DNA from: Dehalococcoides sp. JdFR-56
Lineage (GTDB): Bacteria; Chloroflexota; Dehalococcoidia; Dehalococcoidales; RBG-16-60-22
Reading direction: 5' to 3'
Assembly (NCBI GenBank): GCA_002011495.1
Contig: MTNR01000021.1
Span: forward strand, 1-34,823
Length of the DNA: 34,823 bases
Every line of letters begins with the position of its first letter. The first letter of the stretch is position 1. This document shows, piece by piece, positions 34,369 through 34,823 of this stretch. The translations under genes were made by a program, and so were the position numbers. The notes under the pieces are model-generated. The model searched no databases. It was not told the DNA's origin and saw nothing but the letters and a program-made list of their open reading frames with translations.

Positions 34369-34405
34369 TTGAGTATTCCTCCCATTGAGTTTGACTAAGG
34401 GCGAA

Positions 34406-34597
34406 TCAATTGCTCGTTCGCCTTTGTCTTCTGCGGGCGCTCTTTCTTGCCTTGAGCCGGGATGACTCTCCCTTGGATAGAAAATAACGGCGAGCCTTCA
34501 CCTCACGCATGATGCCGCTCGTCTGCACCATCCGCTGAAAGCGCCGCAGTAGCGAGTCCTGTGATTCACCCTCACGTATCGAAACTTCTAACGACAT
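34406..34597 (-). CDS. rpsU: 30S ribosomal protein S21
   Basis: MSLEVSIREGESQDSLLRRFQRMVQTSGIMREVKARRYFLSKGESSRLKARKSARRRQRR. Confidence 0.9.
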   Translation of the reverse strand: MSLEVSIREGESQDSLLRRFQRMVQTSGIMREVKARRYFLSKGESSRLKARKSARRRQRRTSN

Positions 34598-34618
34598 AAC
34601 CCACCAACATATTTCTAG

Positions 34619-34656
34619 GGACAGGCACGGCGGGACTCTCCAGCCGGTGCCTGTCC
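34619..34656. repeat. Stable inverted repeat upstream of rpsU
   Basis: GGACAGGCAC (34619-34628)/GTGCCTGTCC (34647-34656), with inner GGC/GCC extension across a 1-nt bulge; no U-tract. Confidence 0.6.
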
Positions 34657-34673
34657 ACGCTCTTTAAACCGGT

Positions 34674-34823
34674 TTATCTACCCGGTCTGACTTTGCGGTA
34701 GCAATCACTGCAGTACACCGGTCTATCCCCGCGAGGTTCAAAGGGCACTTCAGTGTCTTGACCACACTCGGCGCATACTGCGGGGAACATCTGGCGTCTG
34801 GCGCCGTACCCGTAGTTGCCATT
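34674..34823 (-). CDS. Zinc-ribbon protein (CXXC..CXXC), N-terminus outside window
   Basis: Minus strand: ...NGNYGYGARRQMFPAVCAECGQDTEVPFEPRGDRPVYCSDCYRKVRPGR*; open at window edge so absent from the ORF track. Confidence 0.8.
   Translation of the reverse strand, partial: NGNYGYGARRQMFPAVCAECGQDTEVPFEPRGDRPVYCSDCYRKVRPGR

Overview
The window carries about 41 confidently or plausibly called genes and no rRNA, tRNA, CRISPR array or transposon that I could see. The gene complement looks like a monoderm-type anaerobe, possibly Chloroflexota/Dehalococcoidia, but that assignment is inference only. Left third: a TRAP-type DctP lipoprotein (cut by the window edge), a NarL/DegU-type two-component pair, a 2-hydroxyacid dehydrogenase, an enolase-superfamily acid-sugar dehydratase-like enzyme, and a threonine synthase-like/RidA/DapA-family cluster. 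Centre (about 8.1-23.6 kb): a large redox module with a 7TM protein, a 7-heme membrane cytochrome, cytochrome b, a small TM protein, a NapC/NirT-type cytochrome with a CX3CH first motif, an octaheme lipoprotein with a collagen-like GXY stalk, and a diheme lipoprotein with a PT/PA-rich stalk. It continues into a complete-looking variant Ccm (System I) operon (ccmE with CxxxY, ccmF, ccmH, two unusual accessory proteins, ccmA, ccmB, ccmC, ccmD) and a histidine kinase/response regulator pair. The kinase carries a CXXCH haem c motif between its two TM helices. Right third: an Rrf2 regulator, a ClC channel, a cysH-like/DUF2061/cysteine synthase operon, Met-rich and SHOCT proteins, methyltransferases, a CadC-like ArsR regulator, a P1B ATPase with CSC instead of CPC, and RRM, S21 and zinc-ribbon genes. 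The strongest new observations are: (1) a candidate haem c sensor kinase adjacent to the Ccm and multihaem cluster; (2) collagen-stalk and PT-stalk surface cytochromes; (3) near-identical promoter/operator modules in front of the Rrf2 gene and the cysH-cysK operon; (4) 23-bp phased AGGGCATT repeats in front of two cytochrome transcription units.
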